DNA from: Rhizobium leguminosarum
GTDB taxonomy: Bacteria > Pseudomonadota > Alphaproteobacteria > Rhizobiales > Rhizobiaceae
Assembly (NCBI RefSeq): GCF_002953715.1
Contig: NZ_CP025012.1
Span: 186,001 to 250,000 of the forward strand
DNA: 64,000 nucleotides
Direction: 5' to 3'
Every line of letters starts with the position of its first letter. Position 1 is the stretch's first letter. A model generated the notes under the pieces. It was not told the origin of the DNA. It made no database searches and saw nothing but the letters and a program-made list of their open reading frames with translations. A program made the position numbers and the translations under genes. Shown piece by piece: positions 26,836 through 35,874 of this stretch.

Positions 26836-26880
26836 GCATGTCGTTATCGCAAAACCGCTGCACAGTTTTGCGCGACATGC
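26836..26880. repeat. Dispersed hairpin element A
   Basis: Imperfect palindrome with GCATGTCG and CGACATGC outer arms and an inner pair around a core reading AAAACCGCTGCACAGTTTT. It shares its core with the elements at 30069, 33961 and 35875. It lies between the binding-protein gene and TerB, downstream of both stops, so it may also work as a terminator. Confidence 0.7.
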
Positions 26881-26888
26881 TTTAGCCT

Positions 26889-27302
26889 TCAGCCCTTGCG
26901 GAACCGGGCAATCGCGCTGCGCTCGATCGCCGCGCAGGTGAGCTTGTCGAGACCGAGCCGGTCGCGCAGCAGGCTGAGCAGCCGCAATTCCTCCGCCTTG
27001 ACCGAGAGATCGGCAGATGCCACCTCGACGGCCAGCGCATAGGCTGTGTCGTAAAGTTTTGCGGGCAGGGTGTCGCGCACGGTTTCGAGAACGACGTCGA
27101 GGCCTTCCGGACCGGCAAGCAGCGAGGCGCAGTCGCGCGCTACCGCAATCAGCTTGTCGTCATCGAAATCCCGGAAAACAGGCAGGAATCCGATCAGTTG
27201 GCCGATCCTCTCCAGTTCCCTGTCGTTCATCGTGCTGTCGACGGCGGATGCCATCACCATCACGTAGATCAGCGCATCATGGGCGGAAAGCGGCTTATTC
27301 AT
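26889..27302 (-). CDS. TerB-family protein
   Basis: A 137-residue all-helical protein with the TerB (tellurite resistance B-like) pattern: an N-terminal helix with VDSTMNDRELERI acidic residues, and a second repeat containing SADLSVKAEELRLL. The paired acidic residues suggest a metal site. Single-domain TerB proteins are common in alphaproteobacteria and usually not linked to tellurite operons; no other ter gene is present here. Cytoplasmic, function unknown. Confidence 0.85.
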   Translation of the reverse strand: MNKPLSAHDALIYVMVMASAVDSTMNDRELERIGQLIGFLPVFRDFDDDKLIAVARDCASLLAGPEGLDVVLETVRDTLPAKLYDTAYALAVEVASADLSVKAEELRLLSLLRDRLGLDKLTCAAIERSAIARFRKG

Positions 27303-27403
27303 CTCTGATTCCTTTTTCGATCAGCCGAGATTAGGAATTGGCGACAGCCATTACAAGGGATCGGCCCGATCCGGGCTGTCCGATCGCTTGCCAAGGCTGC
27401 CGG

Positions 27404-28114
27404 TTATTTGCGGCGCGGATCGTCGCCGTAAATGCCTTTTCTTGCCTGCCTGGCCGTCTCGGCGATCTCAGCGAGCGGCGAATTCGCCGCTGCTTCCGCC
27501 CAGCCGTTTTCGGCAAGCCATGAGCCGAGATCCTGTGTGCCGAGCCGGCAGGCAGTCGTCGCTGTTTCCTTCCATTCCGCCGTGTCGAGGTCGCAGGTGA
27601 CGCTGCGGTTGCGCAACAGCAGGCGCAGCGCCGTCTTCGCCATCATGCCGCAAGGCCATTGCCGCTCCGCCGGCCCGCAAATCCTGTCGACCGGCGTCGG
27701 CACGATGCCGGCAAGCTGGAGCTTGCGCTCGCCAAAGGAGAGGATGCCGGCATTGTCGACCGCCGGCCGCGCCAGCTCCATCGCCTTTTTCGACGCCGGA
27801 CTTGCCGTTTTCCCGGCTGCCGTCTCCGCTTGCAGCAGTGCATCGGCCGGTTTGGATGTCACCCCGTCGCCTGGGTCTGGAGCGGGTGGGGCCGCCGGTT
27901 CTACCGAGCGAGCAATCATTTCGGCACGGTCGTCCGACATCGCAGCGGGCTTGCCGGCCTCGGGGGCAGTATCCGCCGGTGCTGTCGCCGTCTCCTCTGC
28001 GGACGCCGTCTCTTCGCTGGCTGCGCCGCTGCCAAGCCTTGCTTCGCCCGCCATCAGCAGGCCGACCACCACTACCATCCCCGTGATACCTGTGATGAAG
28101 GCGGCAGGGCGCAT
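27404..28114 (-). CDS. Membrane-anchored thermonuclease (SNase)-like protein
   Basis: A 236-residue protein with an N-terminal signal anchor (about 5-23), a long Ala/Glu/Pro-rich linker (about 25-115) and a C-terminal SNase-like OB domain (about 120-230) in which CGMMAKTALRLLL and the SWLAENGWAEA segment match the family. The usual catalytic Arg/Glu arrangement is not obvious, so nuclease activity is uncertain. It begins 11 bases after the S24 regulator stop, making a two-gene operon. Cys residues in the domain fit a periplasmic location. Confidence 0.8.
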   Translation of the reverse strand: MRPAAFITGITGMVVVVGLLMAGEARLGSGAASEETASAEETATAPADTAPEAGKPAAMSDDRAEMIARSVEPAAPPAPDPGDGVTSKPADALLQAETAAGKTASPASKKAMELARPAVDNAGILSFGERKLQLAGIVPTPVDRICGPAERQWPCGMMAKTALRLLLRNRSVTCDLDTAEWKETATTACRLGTQDLGSWLAENGWAEAAANSPLAEIAETARQARKGIYGDDPRRK

Positions 28115-28125
28115 GGAATATCTTC

Positions 28126-28791
28126 CTATTGGCTGGCCCAGATGATGCGGGCGATCCAGGCGACGTCGGAAAGCTCGAGGATACGGTTGGGATGTTCGGG
28201 ATTGAGCGACATCAGCTCGATCGATCGCGGGCTCTGGCGCAGCAGCACCTTGGCCATCACCTCGCCCTCGTTTGTGCGCACGACGACGCGGTCGTTGCGG
28301 CGCACCTGCGCCCCCGGCTCGACGATCAACACATCGCCGTCGCGGTAGAGCGGCATCATGCTCTCGCCCTGCACCTCCAGTGCATAGACGCCTGATTTCT
28401 GTGCCGGCGCGGCCGGAAATTCCACCACGTCCCAGCCCTGGCCGGCCGGAAAGCCGCCATCGTCGAAGAAGCCGCCGGCGCCCGCCTGCGCGAAGCCGAG
28501 CAGCGGAATGGAGCCGCCTCGCTGGGGAAATGCGCCTTCCTGCTGTCCGGAAGAGCCGGCATCCGGCCGCATGAAGGCCATAAACTGCTCCATGCTCGCC
28601 CCTGTGGCGTCGAGCACCTTGGCGATCGATTCCGTCGAAGGCCAGCGCAGCCGCCCATCGGCGGAAAGCCGTTTCGATTTGTTGAAGGAGGTCGGGTCAA
28701 GCCCGGCGCGCCGCGCAAGTCCGGATGGCGTCAGCTCGTGCCGTTCGGCAAGCCTGTCGAGCGCTTCCCAGATCTGGTGGTGTGACAGCAT
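28126..28791 (-). CDS. XRE / S24-peptidase (LexA-like) regulator
   Basis: A 221-residue repressor: helix-turn-helix at about 5-70 (LARRAGLDPTSFNKSKR), linker, then an S24 signal-peptidase-like domain. The catalytic Ser is in GESMMPLYRDGD and the Lys in EVMAKVLLR. Such proteins either self-cleave on DNA damage or keep the fold without cleavage; the usual Ala-Gly scissile pair may be in the QAGAGG stretch near residue 102. It sits upstream of, and nearly overlaps, the SNase-like gene. No prophage genes surround it, so it looks like a resident stress regulator rather than a phage repressor. Confidence 0.88.
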   Translation of the reverse strand: MLSHHQIWEALDRLAERHELTPSGLARRAGLDPTSFNKSKRLSADGRLRWPSTESIAKVLDATGASMEQFMAFMRPDAGSSGQQEGAFPQRGGSIPLLGFAQAGAGGFFDDGGFPAGQGWDVVEFPAAPAQKSGVYALEVQGESMMPLYRDGDVLIVEPGAQVRRNDRVVVRTNEGEVMAKVLLRQSPRSIELMSLNPEHPNRILELSDVAWIARIIWASQ

Positions 28792-28907
28792 GCGCGATTC
28801 CGTCGCGGCTCATTCAACGCCGCGCTCCAACCCGGCGGAATATTAACCGACCGCGCCGCCCGAGTAAAGACAGAAGAGGAATAAAATCCTGTTATCGAAT
28901 GCTGCGC

Positions 28908-29555
28908 TCAGGCGACCATCGCCATGTTGATCTTGCCGAGCTGGATCACCGCCTGCGTCCGGCTGTCGACGTCGAGTTTCAACAGGATCGCCGAGACATG
29001 CGCCTTGATCGTCGCCTCGGAGACGCCGAGTTCGTAGGCGATCTGCTTGTTCAGCAGCCCTTCGCCAAGCATGGTCAGCACCCGGCTCTGCTGCGGCGTC
29101 AGCGTATGCAGGCGGTGGATCAGGTCGGCGACATCGGGATCCTGCTCCTGCCCGTCGCGATAGCTTTCCGGCGTGGCGATGTCGCCGGCAAGCACCGTCT
29201 GGATGCTGCGGCGAATATCCTCGATGCCGGAGGATTTCGAAATGAAGCCGGAAGCACCGAGTTCCAGCGCCCGGCGGATCGTCGTCGCGTCGTCGGTTGC
29301 CGAGACAATGACGATCGGCAGACTGGCGAATTCGGATCGCAATGCCATCAGGCCGGAAAAGCCGCTGACCCCGGGCATGGCGAGATCAAGCAGCATCAGG
29401 TCGGCATCCGCATGGTCGCCGGCCGCCCGGCGCGCGGCAGCAAAATCGCCGGCCTCGACGATCGATTGCCGGCCTTCCATGCCGATCACTGCCTGGCGCA
29501 GCGCATCGCGGAAAAGCGGATGATCGTCCGCAATGATGATGGTCTGTTCGTGCAT
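28908..29555 (-). CDS. NarL/FixJ-type response regulator
   Basis: A 215-residue response regulator. Receiver domain (about 3-120) with the acidic pair in IIIADDHPLF and the phosphorylatable Asp in LMLLDLAMPG; C-terminal LuxR-type HTH (about 145-210) with LTPQQSRVL and the recognition region YELGVSEATIKAHV. The ATG at 29555 has GGGAGG at good spacing; a longer frame to 29618 lacks one. No kinase gene is adjacent. A transporter-fused hybrid kinase lies 31 kb away, but pairing the two is only a guess. Confidence 0.92.
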   Translation of the reverse strand: MHEQTIIIADDHPLFRDALRQAVIGMEGRQSIVEAGDFAAARRAAGDHADADLMLLDLAMPGVSGFSGLMALRSEFASLPIVIVSATDDATTIRRALELGASGFISKSSGIEDIRRSIQTVLAGDIATPESYRDGQEQDPDVADLIHRLHTLTPQQSRVLTMLGEGLLNKQIAYELGVSEATIKAHVSAILLKLDVDSRTQAVIQLGKINMAMVA

Positions 29556-29646
29556 CGAAAACTCCCTCCCAAGAGCCCGATCATGCCTTGCATGCGACGT
29601 CATCCCTCCGCGTTGCATGCCGGCTTGCTGGCACGACTATATCAGA

Positions 29647-30045
29647 TCAGGTCTTCTGCGGAAGGGGATTGGTGTTTTCCTCAGCCTGGAACTCCTTCAC
29701 CATCCCCATGAAACTCTTCATCATCCGCTCCATGATGCTGATCGAACGGTCGACCTCGGCGTCGCTCGGCAGCGCGCGCTGGGCGACATTGCCCTGTTCG
29801 AGCGCCGTCACCCGCTTTGCCAGCCGGTCGAGTTCATTCTCATAGGCCGCCCGCTCGTCGGCTGCCATCCGGCAGACGAGGGCGCCGTCCTTGTCCTGGC
29901 AGATCGACATCGCGCCGGTCTGCCGGTCGAGCCGGACGAAATGATCGCCGCTCTTCTCCAGCTGAAAGCGGCCGGCATCGGCTTCGGCCGCCGCGGCCGC
30001 CAACGGCAGGAGAAAAACGCCAAGCGTCAGAATCAAAACCTTCAT
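29647..30045 (-). CDS. Hypothetical periplasmic protein
   Basis: A 132-residue protein with a signal peptide ending in an Ala run near residue 20. The mature part starts with a short beta-rich domain containing two Cys residues spaced as in DUF-type disulfide folds (CQDKDGALVC), followed by a helical, Met-rich coiled-coil tail. I recognise no named family. It lies 91 bases upstream of the response regulator on the same strand and may share its transcript. Confidence 0.7.
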   Translation of the reverse strand: MKVLILTLGVFLLPLAAAAAEADAGRFQLEKSGDHFVRLDRQTGAMSICQDKDGALVCRMAADERAAYENELDRLAKRVTALEQGNVAQRALPSDAEVDRSISIMERMMKSFMGMVKEFQAEENTNPLPQKT

Positions 30046-30068
30046 CGTCTCATCCTCCGGATTTTCTG

Positions 30069-30116
30069 GAGCATGATGCCGAAAAGTGTGCGCGGTTTTC
30101 GGACGACATCATGCTC
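30069..30116. repeat. Dispersed hairpin element B
   Basis: Palindrome with outer arms GAGCATGATG and CATCATGCTC and inner arms CCGAAAA and TTTTCGG around GTGTGCGCGG. The core matches elements at 26836, 33961 and 35875. It lies in the divergent gap before the DUF952 gene. Confidence 0.75.
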
Positions 30117-30218
30117 TAATTCTGTTCCAGCTGTCCCGTTTTTCGGCGCCGGGGCGTGGACATCGCCGCCTCTTTCCGGCAAAGCCCTCGTGACTAAGGA
30201 ACAGCCCATCGTGAGGCC

Positions 30219-30575
30219 ATGATGACCCTGACACCGACCCTTTACAAGATCGTGACGGAAACGCTTTGGCAGCAAGCCAGACAAACCGGCACTTTTCATG
30301 GCGCCGGCATCGATCTCAAGGATGGCTTCATCCATTTGTCGACGGCGGACCAGGTAAAGCAGACTGCCGCCCTGCATTTTGCCGGCCAGTCCGGCCTGCT
30401 GCTGATTGCCGTCGATGGCAGCGGCTTCAGTGACAAGCTGGTCTTCGAGCCCTCGCGCGGCGGCGATCTCTTCCCGCACCTCTACGCCGATCTGCCGCTT
30501 GCCACCGTGCTCTGGGAGGCGCCGCTGCCGCTCGACGAAGCCGGCGCCCATGTCTTCCCGGAGCTGCAGCCATGA
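30219..30575 (+). CDS. DUF952 family protein
   Basis: A 118-residue protein matching DUF952: an N-terminal YKIVTETLWQQA start, a GFIHLSTADQV segment and the DKLVFEPSRGGDLFPHLY signature near residue 80. Members have a compact fold related to ADP-ribosyltransferases, but no activity is established. Its stop overlaps the pyrD start by four bases (ATGA), so the two genes are translationally coupled, an arrangement I recall from other rhizobia. Confidence 0.9.
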   Translation: MMTLTPTLYKIVTETLWQQARQTGTFHGAGIDLKDGFIHLSTADQVKQTAALHFAGQSGLLLIAVDGSGFSDKLVFEPSRGGDLFPHLYADLPLATVLWEAPLPLDEAGAHVFPELQP

Positions 30576-31660
30576 TCGACCCTTTCAAACGTCTCGCCCG
30601 CAAGGGTCTCTTCCTGTTCGATCCGGAAACGGCGCACGGCATGTCGATCGCTGCCTTGAAATCCGGCCTCGTGCCCGCCTGCCAGCTGACGCCCGATCCG
30701 CGCCTGCGCCAGACCGTTGCCGGCCTTACCTTCGAAAATCCGCTCGGCATGGCCGCCGGCTACGACAAGAATGCCGAGGTGCCGGAGGCGCTGTTGAAGC
30801 TCGGTTTCGGCTTTACCGAGATCGGCACGGTGACGCCGAAGCCGCAATCCGGCAATCCGCGCCCGCGCATCTTCCGCCTGGTGGAGGATGAAGGCGTCAT
30901 CAATCGCCTCGGCTTCAACAATGAGGGCCATGACGCCGCCTTCGGGCGCCTCGCCGCGCTGAGTGGCGGTGGCATGATCGGCGTCAATATCGGCGCCAAC
31001 AAGGACAGCGAGGACCGCATCGCCGACTATGTCGCCGGCATCCGCCGCTTTTATTCCGTCGCGCGCTATTTCACCGCCAACATCTCCTCACCCAACACGC
31101 CTGGCCTGCGCGACCTGCAGGGACGCGAAAGCCTTGCGGTGCTGCTGTCATCAGTGCTTGCGGCGCGTGACGAAATGGCGGCGGCATCCGGCCGGAAGAT
31201 CCCGGTCTTTCTGAAGATCGCCCCTGATCTGACCGAGGAAGGCATGGACGATATCGCAGCCGAGGCGCTTTCGCATGCGCTCGATGGCCTCATCGTCTCC
31301 AACACCACGCTGTCGCGCGACGGCCTCAAGGATCAGCGCCAGGCGAAGGAGGCGGGCGGCCTTTCCGGCGTGCCGCTGTTCGAAAAGTCGACTTCCGTGC
31401 TCGCCAGGATGCGCAAGCGTGTCGGCCCGGCCCTGCCGATCATCGGCGTCGGCGGCGTCTCCTCGGCCGAGACCGCTCTGGAGAAGATCAGGGCGGGTGC
31501 CGATCTGGTCCAGCTCTATTCCTGCATGGTCTATGAAGGCCCCAGCCTGGCCGGCGATATCGTCCGCGGCCTGTCGAAACTCCTGGACCGCGAAAAGGCC
31601 GCCTCGATCCGCGACCTGCGCGACACCCGGCTGGATTATTGGGCGGCGCGGAAGGTCTGA
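30572..31660 (+). CDS. pyrD: Dihydroorotate dehydrogenase, class 2
   Basis: Fourth step of pyrimidine synthesis: oxidises dihydroorotate to orotate with FMN and passes electrons to quinone at the membrane. The 362-residue product has the class 2 N-terminal helical extension (PLGMAAGYDKNA follows near 62), the catalytic Ser in NISSPNTPGL, KIAPDL, SNTTLSRDGL and the FMN phosphate site GVGGVSS. Length is typical. The 3' end overlaps the end of the convergent MATE gene by 25 bases. Confidence 0.97.
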   Translation: MIDPFKRLARKGLFLFDPETAHGMSIAALKSGLVPACQLTPDPRLRQTVAGLTFENPLGMAAGYDKNAEVPEALLKLGFGFTEIGTVTPKPQSGNPRPRIFRLVEDEGVINRLGFNNEGHDAAFGRLAALSGGGMIGVNIGANKDSEDRIADYVAGIRRFYSVARYFTANISSPNTPGLRDLQGRESLAVLLSSVLAARDEMAAASGRKIPVFLKIAPDLTEEGMDDIAAEALSHALDGLIVSNTTLSRDGLKDQRQAKEAGGLSGVPLFEKSTSVLARMRKRVGPALPIIGVGGVSSAETALEKIRAGADLVQLYSCMVYEGPSLAGDIVRGLSKLLDREKAASIRDLRDTRLDYWAARKV

Positions 31661-32982
31661 TCGGCCCGCGACCGCACCAGCATCGCCAGGAAGAAGCCGC
31701 GGAAGAGCAGGAAGGCGTTCATCGCCAGCCACAGGCCGTGATTGCCGAAGAGCGGCACGAAGACCGCGAGCATCAGGAGATAGCCGGCAAAAGATATCAG
31801 CATCCGGTTGCGCATGTCGGCCGACCACGTAGCGCCGATGAAGACCCCGTCCATCAGGAAGGCGAGCGCGCCCGTCAGGCCCGTCACCGCCGCCCAGGGC
31901 AGATAGGTTTCGGCCGCCTGCCGCACCTCGGGTGAGGTCGTCAGCACCGAGATCAGCCAAGGGCCGGCGAGGAAGAAGAAGGCGGAGCCGAGCGCTGCCA
32001 ATCCGAAGGACCACAAGGTCGTCAGCTTCAGCCCGCGGTCGAAGGCCGGCCGGTAATGTGCGCCGATCGCCCGGCCGATGATCTGTTCGGCGGCATTGGC
32101 AAGCCCATCGAGATAATAGCCGGACAGCAGGAAGAAATTCATCACCACCGCATTGGCGGCAAGCGTCACCGCGCCGAAGCTGGTGCCGATCCGCGTCATG
32201 ATGGTGAAGGCGCCGATCAGCACGAAGGTGCGGATCAGGATGTCGCGGTTGAGCGCGAAAAGCTCGGCCAGCCGGTGCCGGGAAAAGACCTCGGACCATG
32301 CCGGCCGCGCTGCCTTGCCGAAGCCGCGCAGCACGATGAAAAGCCCGGCGAGCGCGCCGACGGTTTCTCCGGCCATCGTTCCCCAGGCGACCCCTGCCAC
32401 GCCCCAATCGAGCGTCAGGCCGAGATAGATGGAAAGCACGATATTGATGCCGTTGATGATCGCCTGCAGCAGCAGTCCGATATTGCCCTGTCCGCGCCCG
32501 AGCACGAAGCCGAGGATGGCATAGTTCGCCAGCGCTGCGGGTGCCGCCAGCATGCGGATCGAAAAATAGGTGCTGGTCGCCTCGGCGATCGCTCCTTCCG
32601 CCCCCATCAGCCTCAACCCCGCCGCCATCAGCAGCGGCGAAAGACAGAGCAGCACCAGTCCGCAGCCGAGCGCCGAAATCATTGCCCTGGAGAAGACTGC
32701 CTGCTGCTCGTGCTGGTCGCGACGGCCATAGGCCTGGGCCGTCAGGCCTGTGGTCGAAGCGCGCAGGAAGTTGAAGCTGCCGAGGATGAGATCGAAGAGC
32801 ATAGCGCCGATCGCCAGCCCGGCCAGCGCTTCCGCATTGCCCATACGGCCGACCACGGCGGTGTTCGTCAGCCCAAGCAGCGGCGTCGTCATGAAGCCGA
32901 GCGTCATCGGAAGGGCGATCGACAGCACCAGCCGGTGCGTCACGTCAAAAGCAAGCGCGTTGTGATTGCTGCGTGTATCCAT
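31636..32982 (-). CDS. MATE-family efflux transporter
   Basis: A 448-residue inner-membrane protein with about 12 membrane segments in two six-helix halves, the layout of multidrug and toxic compound extrusion antiporters (NorM/DinF type). It should export cationic or organic compounds using a Na+ or H+ gradient. LGLTNTAVVGRMG near residue 30 and the LRASTTGLTAQAYG stretch are typical of the DinF-like branch. It is a single gene, converging with and overlapping pyrD. Substrate unknown. Confidence 0.93.
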   Translation of the reverse strand: MDTRSNHNALAFDVTHRLVLSIALPMTLGFMTTPLLGLTNTAVVGRMGNAEALAGLAIGAMLFDLILGSFNFLRASTTGLTAQAYGRRDQHEQQAVFSRAMISALGCGLVLLCLSPLLMAAGLRLMGAEGAIAEATSTYFSIRMLAAPAALANYAILGFVLGRGQGNIGLLLQAIINGINIVLSIYLGLTLDWGVAGVAWGTMAGETVGALAGLFIVLRGFGKAARPAWSEVFSRHRLAELFALNRDILIRTFVLIGAFTIMTRIGTSFGAVTLAANAVVMNFFLLSGYYLDGLANAAEQIIGRAIGAHYRPAFDRGLKLTTLWSFGLAALGSAFFFLAGPWLISVLTTSPEVRQAAETYLPWAAVTGLTGALAFLMDGVFIGATWSADMRNRMLISFAGYLLMLAVFVPLFGNHGLWLAMNAFLLFRGFFLAMLVRSRADQTFRAAQ

Positions 32983-33067
32983 GCCGGCCTCGTCGCGACA
33001 GCGACACGCGTCGTTTCAGACGCGCAACAGACGCTGCATCACTTGAACTGCTGTAGGCGGAATCACC

Positions 33068-33565
33068 TCAGCTGGAAAGCACCATGGCCCAATAGGGCAG
33101 GTTCCTGGAAGATGCATTATGGGCGACGGCGACGCCAAGGCCGTCATAACGTCCGAGCATGTTTTCCAGGTGATGCGGCGAGTTGATCCAGGCCGTCACC
33201 ACGGCATCGACGCTCTGCTGGCCGGATGCGATGTTTTCGGCCGCCGGCAGCCGGACGCCGCTCGCCTTGACGCGCGCGCCGAAACTGTCGGTCATCCCCA
33301 TCAGATGCGCCATCTTGCCGGCGCTCGCCATGCGTTTCGCCTGGAACAGGGCGGCAGTACTCGCCGCCGGATCGACGGCAAGCGGCGGCAGGCCGTTCTT
33401 CGCCCTGAGCTGGTTGACGAGCGGCAGCACGCTCGCCGTCTCGTCCTCGCCGTCGGAAGGCGTCCCGGCCATCCGCGGAGTCGTGGTGCAGCCGGCGATG
33501 CCGGCGGCGAGCGCAAGTCCGGAAAGGCGCAGCAGGCCGCGCCGGGAAAGATCGATGGATGTCAT
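33068..33565 (-). CDS. CAP-domain lipoprotein
   Basis: A 165-residue protein with a twin-Arg (SRRGLLRLS) leader leading to the lipobox AGC near residue 26, so it is probably Tat-exported and lipidated. The remainder is a short CAP/SCP domain: LVNQLRAKNGLPPL, a GKMAHLMGM segment with the first His, AENIASG and the WINSPHHLENML signature. Bacterial CAP proteins are of uncertain function. It begins one base after the stop of the DUF6460 gene and forms an operon with it. Confidence 0.9.
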   Translation of the reverse strand: MTSIDLSRRGLLRLSGLALAAGIAGCTTTPRMAGTPSDGEDETASVLPLVNQLRAKNGLPPLAVDPAASTAALFQAKRMASAGKMAHLMGMTDSFGARVKASGVRLPAAENIASGQQSVDAVVTAWINSPHHLENMLGRYDGLGVAVAHNASSRNLPYWAMVLSS

Positions 33566-33566
33566 G

Positions 33567-33833
33567 TTACCGGCGGTAGCTGAAAAGACGAAGGATGACG
33601 AAGAGCGGGATGACGATCGTTGCGCCGAGGATCAGATAGTCGCCGACGCGCCCGAGGGCCGAGAAGCCCCGGTGCCATATTTCCAGGACGAAGTCGCGGA
33701 CGCCATCGATGATGCTCCAGGGCGTCAGGCCGAAGACCGTCATGACGAAACCGACGATCAGCGACACCACGATAAGCTTTATCAATGTGCGGCCGATTGA
33801 ATCGCCGAGGAACCTGTTCGCCTGATCGGACAT
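33567..33833 (-). CDS. Small DUF6460-type membrane protein
   Basis: An 88-residue protein with two membrane segments (about 16-37 and 62-82) and a cytoplasmic start containing RFLGDSIGRTLIKL, a pattern I associate with DUF6460. The ATG at 33833 has AGGAG at good spacing; the frame continues to 34082 but that part runs through palindromic repeats and is not coding. It ends one base before the CAP lipoprotein gene. Confidence 0.83.
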   Translation of the reverse strand: MSDQANRFLGDSIGRTLIKLIVVSLIVGFVMTVFGLTPWSIIDGVRDFVLEIWHRGFSALGRVGDYLILGATIVIPLFVILRLFSYRR

Positions 33834-33960
33834 AAGCCATCTCCTGTTTGCCCTTGGAATAAGGTTGCGGCGCGGCGCCCGCAAGCCCTTTCCGGAATTG
33901 GCCGCTTCGCCTCTGAAATAGGACTTGAGTTTTTTTGTGGCCGCCGCCAAATGCGGACCG

Positions 33961-34009
33961 ATGCATGTCGCCCGGAAGTGTGCAGCGGTTCCGGGAAAAC
34001 GACATGCAT
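33961..34009. repeat. Dispersed hairpin element C
   Basis: Palindrome with outer arms ATGCATGTCG and CGACATGCAT and inner arms CCCGGAA and TTCCGGG around GTGTGCAGCGG. It is the same family as the elements at 26836, 30069 and 35875. It lies between the DUF6460 gene and the methyltransferase gene. Confidence 0.75.
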
Positions 34010-34020
34010 AAAACAAAGAG

Positions 34021-34068
34021 CTACAGCATCCTTTGCGTCTCTGAAAAGACGCGCAAAGGATGCTGTAG
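34021..34068. repeat. Long hairpin adjacent to element C
   Basis: An inverted repeat with arms of 20 and 22 bases beginning CTACAGCATCC, a two-base bulge and a six-base loop. It ends 16 bases before the methyltransferase start, so in the transcript it could affect translation, or it may be another dispersed element. Confidence 0.75.
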
Positions 34069-34084
34069 CCAATAAGGTCCATTG

Positions 34085-35017
34085 ATGCAGTCCCACCAGC
34101 TTTCCTCCGGCGATGTTATCGCCGACCGCCGCGCCGATTATGCTCGGATGCTCGAAGAAGGCGGCGAGCCGGAAGCGGCTGCCGAGCTGATGGAACAGGC
34201 CCTCGAGCTGGTGCCTGCCTGGGCCGCCGGCTGGTATCGCCTCGCCACCTATCGCGAAAAGGCGGGCAGGGGTGAAACCGCGATCGAGGCCTATCGCAGG
34301 ACGCTTGCCCTCGATCCCGAAGACATGTTCGGCGCCGCCCTCAAGCTCGCCCTTCTCGGCGACGCGGCCACGCCTGACCTGCCGCCGAGCCGCTATGTCG
34401 AGCGCCTCTTCGACGACTATGCCGACCGTTTCGAATCAGCGCTTGTCGAAAAACTCGACTACAGCGTCCCGCAGAAACTTGCAGCGCTCGTCGCCTCCAC
34501 CGGCAGGCGCTACGAGCTCGCCGTCGATCTCGGCTGCGGCACCGGCCTGCTCGGCCCGGAGATCCGGGCCAATGTCGGCCGGCTCGAAGGCTTCGACCTC
34601 TCGCAGAACATGCTGGCGAAGGCCGCCGAGAAACAGGTCTATGACAGCCTCGCCCAGGCCGATCTCGCGCTCGCGCCCGAGCTTTCCGGCGTCTTGGCGG
34701 ATGCGGCGCGTCATCGCGCCGACCTGGTGACGGCAGCCGATGTGCTGATGTATCTCGGCAATCTCGAGAGCGCCTTTGCCATCGTCGGAGAACTCGCTGC
34801 ATCAGGCGCCGATATCGCCTTTTCCGTCGAGGATGCAGGGGACGGCGAGGGTTTTCATCTCGCTCCGTCGCTGCGTTACGCCCATTCGGAAACCTATGTC
34901 AGGATGCTTCTTGCCCGTCACGGGCTGGAAATCCTGAAGATCGTCAAGTCGGTCATTCGCAAAGATGGCGGAAAACCGGTTTTCGGCATTCTGTTCCTTA
35001 CGCGCAAGCCCGCGTGA
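34085..35017 (+). CDS. TPR-containing SAM-dependent methyltransferase
   Basis: A 310-residue protein: tetratricopeptide-like repeats in the first about 90 residues (GEPEAAAELMEQALELVP and a second unit), then a class I methyltransferase domain with motif I VDLGCGTGLLG near residue 148 and FDLSQNMLAKA. I start it at the ATG at 34085, after the in-frame TTG at 34082. The TPR part suggests a protein partner or protein substrate. The substrate is unknown. It is a single gene behind two hairpins. Confidence 0.88.
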   Translation: MQSHQLSSGDVIADRRADYARMLEEGGEPEAAAELMEQALELVPAWAAGWYRLATYREKAGRGETAIEAYRRTLALDPEDMFGAALKLALLGDAATPDLPPSRYVERLFDDYADRFESALVEKLDYSVPQKLAALVASTGRRYELAVDLGCGTGLLGPEIRANVGRLEGFDLSQNMLAKAAEKQVYDSLAQADLALAPELSGVLADAARHRADLVTAADVLMYLGNLESAFAIVGELAASGADIAFSVEDAGDGEGFHLAPSLRYAHSETYVRMLLARHGLEILKIVKSVIRKDGGKPVFGILFLTRKPA

Positions 35018-35230
35018 GCGAACATTTCTTGCGATTTTTTAATAGGTCAGCATTGCTTACCTAATTCGCTTGATCGGAAGACCGAAAAACCCGATACTGC
35101 ACCACATCGGCAGAGAGCCCGGCAATATTACGCCGAAGCGCTCCGGCTTCTTTCATTATGCAAAATTCCGTCGCGCCCGGGTCTTCCCAAGCGCGTTCTT
35201 GAACTCGTCTGCCGTGGAGATACTGGCGAC

Positions 35231-35866
35231 ATGACACAGATCATCAATGCCCTTGGTTTTTGGAATACGACCGCGACGCGCCACACGCCGATCGAAGACG
35301 TGCAGGGCATATTCTCCGGCAGCCTCGTTGCCGCTCTCGGCCTCTATGTGCTCGCCAGCGCCGGCCTTCTCACTGGCAGCACGGCCGGCGTCGCTTTCCT
35401 CCTGCATTATGCCTTCGGCGTCAATTTCGGGCTTGCCTTCTTCCTGCTCAACCTGCCGTTCTTCTATCTCTCCTGGAAGCGCCTCGGCATGGCCTTCACC
35501 ATCAAGACCTTCATCGCCATCGGCCTGACCTCGGTGATTGCCGACGTGCAGTCGCGCTTCCTGTCCATTTCGAGCATCCATCCAGCCTGGGCGGCCCTTC
35601 TCGGCGGCCTGCTGCTCGGCTTCGGCCTGCTGGCGCTCTATCGCCACCGCGCCAGCCTCGGCGGTGTCGGCATTCTCGGTATCTACTTGCAGGAGCGGTT
35701 CGGCATCCGCGCCGGCCTCGTCCAGCTCGCCATCGATATGTGCGTGCTCGCCGCCGCCTTCTTCGTCACCACGCCGCCTGTCGTCTTTTATTCGGTTCTC
35801 GGCGCCGTCGTCCTCAACCTCTTCGTCGCCATCAATCACCGCGCTGATCGCTACATCGCGCTTTAG
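35231..35866 (+). CDS. YitT-family membrane protein, copy 1
   Basis: A 211-residue integral membrane protein with five or six membrane segments. YitT/DUF161 features include the early GSTAGVAFLLHY segment and the RHRASLGGVGIL signature near residue 140. Function of the family is unknown; some members are linked to export or ion homeostasis. It is clearly paralogous to the gene at 37372, sharing the same length and most motifs. It is followed by a dispersed hairpin and stands alone in its transcript. Confidence 0.9.
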   Translation: MTQIINALGFWNTTATRHTPIEDVQGIFSGSLVAALGLYVLASAGLLTGSTAGVAFLLHYAFGVNFGLAFFLLNLPFFYLSWKRLGMAFTIKTFIAIGLTSVIADVQSRFLSISSIHPAWAALLGGLLLGFGLLALYRHRASLGGVGILGIYLQERFGIRAGLVQLAIDMCVLAAAFFVTTPPVVFYSVLGAVVLNLFVAINHRADRYIAL

Positions 35867-35874
35867 TTTTACGC

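Noticed and set aside
28126..28791. S24 regulator as a prophage repressor
   Set aside because: No integrase, structural or lysis genes nearby; neighbours are ordinary chromosomal genes.
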